Source: Haplomitrium mnioides (taxonomy: Eukaryota > Marchantiophyta > Haplomitriopsida > Calobryales). Taken from it: 64,000 nt of DNA. The notes below the pieces were generated by a model, which ran no database searches, had not been told where the DNA came from, and saw only the letters and a list, made by a program, of their open reading frames with translations. Location: the NCBI GenBank assembly GCA_049999725.1, contig JBNGIS010008514.1, positions 49,400 through 113,399 on the forward strand. Direction: 5' to 3'. The position numbers and the translations under genes are program-made. This document shows, piece after piece, positions 58,602 through 64,000 of this stretch (position 1 is its first letter; each line of letters begins with the position of its first letter).

Positions 58602-59797
58602 TTGGTAAGTGACCATACATCGGACGAAGAGGAGGCAACTCTTCCTATCACTCAAGTACATTCCTCGTTGTCTTGGGATATGGATGAGATGTATGGGGTC
58701 ACAAAAAGACCAAGGAGGTTCTCTGGTGTAGTAGGCACTATTGTTCTGGATGATTTCATCCAGGATTTTGACACTTGGTGTGATCTGCAAACATTGTGGA
58801 ACTCAACTCTCTTTATACCTTTCATAGCATGGAAAGGTTTGTTTCAGCACTTAGAAGGGCTGCCTATGAATGACTACCATGAATTCAGGTAGGTTCATTT
58901 GATTGAGATTGAAGAGTGGAGACAATATTGATCTCCCAATTATGTCTCCATCACATATGGTAGAAGGGCAAGTGCCCATGTCCTTCGACCCATACAGCAT
59001 CCTCTAGTGGCACTAGCCATAATATTGGTGCTTCAAGGGCAGGAGGAGTTTTCAGTACACCTATTCCAGTCAGTGCAGCAGAGAGTGGAGGGGTTCCAGT
59101 GTTTAACCTTGTGGTTGAGTTTTTTGAGCTTCTCAAGAAAAATTACCAAAGCGTGAGGACGGACAAGCTGAAGAGTCTTCAGGAGTTCCAGCACAAGATT
59201 GGAGAGAGCTTGAGAGAAGCTTACACGAGGGTGAAAAGGCTCACCAATGTCACGAAAGGAGTGACAGAGGCTCATGCTGTACAGTTCTGGTATTCCATCC
59301 TTGACAAGGATTTGAAGAGGAGAGTGAGAGATGCTACCCTTCTCAAGGATTTTGATCCCACTCTTGCCATTGTGTTTACATTGTCAGAGCGCATAGAGCT
59401 TAACTTGGTGAATAAGAGAGTGGTCACTATAGGATTTCAAAAAGAAGCGTCGAATTTTGCGTCCCTAGCCACATCTACATCCCAGTCTGCACCATAGAAG
59501 GGTTAGAAAGCTAGAGGGCAGTCATCTTTACCATCTTATGCAGGTCAGCAGTCAGGTTGTTGGACCTGTGGTGGAGATCATATGCAGAGGCTATATCCAT
59601 AGGCAAAGAAGCCATGAGCAGCACGTTCTAGAGATGCAAGTGCAGCTGGCCAGCAGCAATGTGACCATTGTGAGGTCATAGGTCACACCAAAGACCGATG
59701 TTTTTCGCTTCACCCGGAGCTACGACGAGGAGGAGCTCGCATAGGTGAGCAAGGCAAAGGTGGGCGAGGTGGTTGTGGTATAGGAGCATCACCAACT
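58602..59797 (+). pseudogene. Gag of the methyltransferase gypsy element
   Basis: A gag core is seen in two frames: 58602-58892 (GTIVLDDFIQDFDTWCDLQT) and 59099-59497 (FFELLKKNYQSVRTDKLKSL, FQHKIGESLREAYTRVKRL, AVQFWYSILDKDLKRRVRDA). Two zinc knuckles follow. The first is degenerate (CWTCGGDHMQRLYP, near 59560). The second is perfect, CEHCEVIGHTKDRC at about 59658-59700, followed by a glycine- and arginine-rich tail. Stops near 58893 and 59496 break the chain. Confidence 0.8.
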
Positions 59798-60937
59798 GTG
59801 AGAGTTGGGGTGAGTGCTCCAGCAGCTACTCTGGATCCCAAGGATGCTAGGATCGCACAGCTGGAGCAACAATTAGCTGCTATGACTAGAGCTCAAGCGA
59901 GACCCAACTGTGGAGGTGAAGCCTCTACTTCATACGCAGCTGATAGAGATTTAGTTGGTATGGGATTCATGTGTGGGACATTCCACATTGATGCATCTAC
60001 GGCAGTGACCAGAGCAGCATGCAAAGCTATTGAGCATAGGGGAGCAACGGTGGAATCAGATCCTCAAAGGGGGGATGCTCACCAGCAGATAAGACTTCCA
60101 CAGTCATTTGAGTTGACAGATTTGGTGAGGACCACGTCCATGCGTCCGACTCAGGCTTCTAGGGAGATGGAGAGATCAACCGAGGTGGAGGGGAGTGCAT
60201 CTTCAGTTATGGAGATAGTCAAGTTAGTGGTCGAGAAACCATTGTTTTCAGCTAGAGATGTGTTGACTGGAGGAGTCACACCAGTTGAAGTGTTCAAGTT
60301 GCCAGCCACACTATGTGGGGAGGCTCAAGGTGCTACTTCTAGTATGGAAGTGAGACCTGTGAGTAGAGCGGCTGACGCAAGTGCCTCGTTTGGAGGTGAG
60401 ACATGGCATACTGCTGCGTCACAACTGATGGAGTTATCAACTCGACCAGGATTTGAGAGGACAAGATTCAGACCCAATGTCGTGTCCATCGACAATCAGA
60501 GTGGTATCTTTCGACTTGTGGGTCCTTCAAATGTGGTGTATAGGCCAGCCAGAGTGTTGTTGGATATAGGTGCACAGCCGTTGATGTTAGGCAAGTCAGC
60601 TGTGCAGGGGTTGGGATTGAGGCTCGGAGATGTGGAGATCTACCCTTCACCCACGCATCACATTACACGTGGAGAGATCGAGCTTAGAGTGCAAGTTGAT
60701 CATCCCACATATAGCTCATATGTGAGCGCTCGGGCCATACTTACCAAGGCCGAGTCTTATGATGTTTTGGTGGGGTGTATGGTGTTATATCCCATGGGGT
60801 TCACTATTGATTTTTGGGACGAGTCAATGTCCTATCGGTCTGGATGGCGATCTGGAGAGGCACGATTGAGCAGGTTTCCTATCAGATTTAGTGGACCAGT
60901 TCGGGGTCCAATTTCACAACTTATCAGCATTTTCTAG
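59798..60937 (+). pseudogene. Linker and aspartic protease of the methyltransferase gypsy element
   Basis: An open frame of 379 residues. The amino part has a short heptad-like stretch (DARIAQLEQQLAAMTRAQAR) and a serine/threonine-rich linker. Residues 245-345 form the protease: RVLLDIGAQPLMLGKSAVQ with the catalytic Asp codon near 60563 (DIG in place of DTG or DSG), and later SYDVLVGCMVLYPMGFTIDF. A frameshift near 60890-60930 hands over to the next frame. Confidence 0.75.
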
Positions 60938-62196
60938 GGTTATCACCAACTACTCTGACTTACTAGAAGGGAATGCACATGCAGCTGACATTTCTTCTAT
61001 TGAGGAGGCATATTCAGAGGTTGCGAGGCCAACATCATCGTCGTCAGGTGAGGTGATTCCTATAAGTAGAAGTAAGGAGAGGTTGTGGCAGGTACAAGCA
61101 TCCAGGTTGGTTGAGAATGCTTGGCAGGATGCATTTGCGCTATGTCTTGTACTGGATGGTTCTGTCACACTTGGAGGTAAATCTTTCACCATTAGATACT
61201 ATGTCGATTTCATGGCAGTATCCTACTAATGGTATTGCTTGTTGGAGTTGTTTGGAGCCATTAGTACACGGCTAGCTGTTGTGCTCCAAGTAGGGATTCC
61301 AGTTTCAAATTGGCAGTATTTGTATGTGGAGAAGGGTGAGATCACCTGCAGAATCTCCTTGAGGCATGTGGCGCTGATGGTTGAGCAATTTCCACAATTG
61401 CTTTCAGTTGGTGCAGTGCGAGGTTATCTGCATGTATTATCGGCCGATATTTTATTGGTAGGGGCGGACCACCTCGCTAGAGTGGAGCTTGTTGATTTAT
61501 CGATTGCAGGATGGCCATGTCAGGGCCAATCGAGGGCTGGTTTGGGCCAAGGGTTCCAAGACCCTTGCTCAAAATTGTTTTGGAAGATGTTGAGGATTCT
61601 ACGCCATCTCCAACTTCATCAAGTACTAATTCCTACGTATATCTTGGAGAATGTGCCTATATTGGGCGATAGTCGCCAACATCTTGTGGAGAGTGTTTAT
61701 CATGTGCGTTCTTGGATTGGTTCTGCCGTATTGTTGGATGTCGCACAAGCACGGTCACGAGCACACCGGCCACGATTGTGGTGGAGTGACATGTTGCCTA
61801 CTAAGATGCTGAAGAGAGCTTATAATATGATTATGAGATCACCAAGCGCCATTGTGGATGATATTTTGGATGTGGGATGTCACGTTCAGAGGGTACTTTA
61901 TGCTAATCGCCCACAACTGGCATTAGTCAACGTGGTAGGTCAACCTCGTGGAGCATTGCCCACACTGGTGAGTCATCTTGCGTCTTATGCATTTCGGGCG
62001 GGAGGCTCTGGTCTTATTTGGGATGCAACCTTGCAGAAGCTAGTGGAACCCAATGCCAATGAGAGAGAGAGAGAGGGCAATGGGGTTCTCCACTGGTACC
62101 ACTGTTGTTGCATCTGTCGCCGAGATTGAACGGCGCCATGTGCTAGGGCAAGCCATGAATTTGAATTGTCTTATATGGATTGTGAGTTTGAGAGTA
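60891..62196 (+). pseudogene. C5-cytosine DNA methyltransferase domain in a gypsy element
   Basis: A frame at 60891-61229 (linker) and 61239-62129 is the same frame with one stop at 61227. The methyltransferase begins at about 61233. Motif I is LLELFGAISTRLAVVLQVG (SAM binding). Motif IV is LSIAGWPCQGQSRAGLGQG, with the catalytic Cys codon at 61518-61520. Motif VI is TYILENVPILGD (Glu at 61647). Motif VIII is VAQARSRAHRPRLWW. After a frameshift in a GA run (62061-62075), motif IX (ERERAMGFSTGT) and motif X (LGQAMNLNCLIWIVSL) follow. The order I, IV, VI, VIII, IX, X is canonical, not the permuted order of plant DRM enzymes. The family transfers methyl from S-adenosylmethionine to cytosine C5. 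It sits between protease and reverse transcriptase of one element, so it is element-borne. Two lesions disable this copy; the catalytic residues are kept. Confidence 0.88.
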
Positions 62197-62493
62197 GCTG
62201 AACAGTGTCGAATGTGATCTTCTGGGATGACCAACTCGCCAGTAGTCAGCATGCAACCTTTTGAGGCAATCAAAGCTATTGTTGGGGGTGTAGTATTAGG
62301 CACCACAAAGGCCATGTTAGGGTTGATCCACACATCTGAAGTTGCAGCAAGTCATTTTTCTGACAATCAGATTTCAGCCCAAGAAAGTGATAGTTCAGCG
62401 ACTCACGATTGAGTTCTGACTCCACCACATGACATTTCAGCCAATCAGGTTTCATCAAAGCCAGATGTAAAGCAAGAAGATCACTTAACTCTT
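62197..62493 (+). other. Linker between methyltransferase and reverse transcriptase
   Basis: A frame at 62227-62412 (MTNSPVVSMQPFEAIKAIVG) ends in a serine-rich stretch (HFSDNQISAQESDSSATHD). It leads, through a stop, into the reverse transcriptase amino end. No domain is recognised; it is probably a flexible polyprotein spacer. Confidence 0.45.
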
Positions 62494-64000
62494 GTGGAAA
62501 AATGGGTGCCACTAGTTGGACCACAGTTGACAAGAGGTCAGAGTGCAGAGGTACATCAGTTCTTGCGTGGTTATTCACATTGTTTTGCTTTTAGCATGAA
62601 GGATCTGAGGACCTTGAGAGGACCAGACATCCGTATTGAGTTGGCTAGTGATGCGTTTATTTTTTTACGTCCATACCGTTATAGTGTGGTGGAGAGAGGG
62701 TTGATTCAAACCAGGACACAAGATTTGTTGGAGGCTGGCTTGGTAGAGATGTCATTTGGAGAATATGCATCTGCCATAGTGATGTCGGTCAAGAAGGATG
62801 TGCTTGGGAACTACACCGACAGGAGGATGTGTGGTGATTATCGTCCTATCAATTGGCAGACCAAGTCTGACATGTATGCTATGCCTACACATAAGGAGAT
62901 CTTTGATGCAGTTGGGCATGCTAAGATCTTTAGCTCGTTGAATTTGAGGGCAAGGTACCATCAGCTGCCATTGAGGCAAGAGAACAAGACCAAAACAACA
63001 TTTTGGGGTATTGATGCACACTACAAGGATCGGCTATATCAGTGGTTATTCTTACCATTTGGGTTGAAGAACACACTACCTGAATTCCAGATGGTGATGG
63101 ACAGAGTTCTTGTAGGTTTGGACTTTGTCAAGTGTTATATTGATGATATTCTGGTTTATTCGACACATGTGGACGAGCATCGGAGGCATCAGCAGGTGGT
63201 GTTCGACACTCTTAGGTACCACAGGTTGAAGCTGCATCCAGGCAAGTGCAAATTTTTCTAGGACGAGATTGAGTATTTGGGACACACTATGTATCCAGAA
63301 AGATTGGGTGTGCAGCAAACTAAGGTGAGTGCCATTGCTGAGATTCCACAACTCACTGATGTGAGTAAAGTCCGTGCATTTTTTGGATTGTCTGGTTACT
63401 ACAAGAGATATGTGAAAGGTTTCAGCCAAATCGCCAAGCCCTTGACCATACTCACCAAGCTGGATCAAGAATGGATTTGGGGTGAAGATCAAGAGAGAGC
63501 CTTTTAGGAGTTGAAAGGTAGATTGACTTATGCACCTATTTTGAGGCGACCTCTTGCAGAGAGACCGTTTCAACTGCATATAGATTGGAGTAGCGCAGGG
63601 CTGGGAGCGGTGCTAACCCAGAAGAATGAGAAGAGAGAAGAGTTTGTGGTAGCCTTTGCGAGCAGATCGAATAATTCGGTTGAGGCTAAGTATAGTTCCT
63701 ATGAGGGAGAGTGTTTGGCAGCAGTGTGGGCTGTTGCACACTTTTGTTGTTACTTGTTTGGTACTCTCTTCACTTTGGTTATAGATCATCAACCTCTCAA
63801 ATGGTTGATGGAATCTGATAAACTCACAAGCAAGCTTTCTAGGTGGGCATTGTTGTTGCAGAAGTACGACTTCCAAGTGGTTCATAGGACTGGTGCGACC
63901 AACTTGGATGCAAATGGATTGAGCCACAATCCATCCACAAGCCATTATGATGAGACTAGTGCGCGTTGGCATGAGGAGTCTGATGAGGAGATGGTGCCGG
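62494..64000 (+). pseudogene. Reverse transcriptase and RNase H of the methyltransferase gypsy element
   Basis: Reverse transcriptase: HCFAFSMKDLRTLRGPDIRI, RPYRYSVVERGL, SAIVMSVKKD, RMCGDYRPINWQTKSDMYAM, FSSLNLRARYHQLPL (SLNL where SLDL carries the first Asp), LFLPFGLKNTLPEFQMVMDR and the catalytic YIDDILVYS (63136-63162). Connection domain: RAFFGLSGYYKRYVKGFSQI. RNase H: LHIDWSSAGLGAVL, SYEGECLAAVWAV, LVIDHQPLKWL and VVHRTGATNLDANGLS give the D, E, D, D set. Stops lie at 63259-63261 and 63505-63507. Integrase and the 3' LTR must lie beyond the window edge. Confidence 0.9.

Noticed and set aside
60891-62196. A host DRM-type methyltransferase gene with an adjacent retrotransposon
   Set aside because: Motif order is canonical rather than permuted, no introns or host flanks are seen, and the domain lies between the protease and reverse transcriptase of one element.

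Overview
This window is a stack of transposable elements from a plant nuclear genome. No host gene could be supported anywhere in it. The evidence is an AT-rich, intron-bearing sequence, plant-type chromovirus (Ty3/gypsy) and Ty1/copia elements, tRNA-Met and tRNA-Asp primer sites, a 400-bp assembly gap, and insertion inside insertion over more than 50 kb. A large-genome land plant such as a gymnosperm or fern fits best; the sequence alone does not decide which.

The main actor is a DNA transposon family with two divergent genes. I name its copies E-1 (only its last 35 bp at the window start), E0, E1 and E2. The ends carry inverted repeats close to AACARCCRCTACTTTGAACC. E2 is flanked by the 4-bp direct repeat CTAC. 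Gene B encodes a DUF7869-like protein, the probable transposase. Gene A, transcribed the other way from a shared promoter region, encodes a multi-exon protein I do not recognise. Introns of both genes, the subterminal regions and part of the gene B coding sequence are filled with palindromic repeats close to AGTCTATGCGCGCATAGACT.

Nesting order: E0 (gene A at 4600-5587 and 46063-46330, gene B at about 46790-50780, right end 52123) was split by a chromovirus G1 (5588-46057, target duplication AATAG). The gag region of G1 was split by E1 (6826-42026). E1 was split by a 2.4-kb solo LTR (10879-13280), a young copia element (13594-20272, duplication CAAAC, 3 differences between 174-bp LTRs), E2 (21891-34877) and a short-bodied LTR element (36498-41560, duplication ATATA, tRNA-Asp primer site). 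E2 carries its own LTR/reverse-transcriptase debris (about 26900-28590) and the gap (25797-26196). The left arm of E0 is broken by an LTR (about 3565-4499) and a decayed gypsy body (36-3360).

The right end (about 54430-64000) is a separate plus-strand Ty3/gypsy element in the order gag, protease, C5-cytosine DNA methyltransferase, reverse transcriptase, RNase H. The methyltransferase shows motifs I, IV, VI, VIII, IX and X in canonical order. A retrotransposon carrying its own DNA methyltransferase is the most striking coding find here. Nearly every coding region has stops or frameshifts, so this is mostly a fossil record, but the ends, target duplications and catalytic motifs remain readable.
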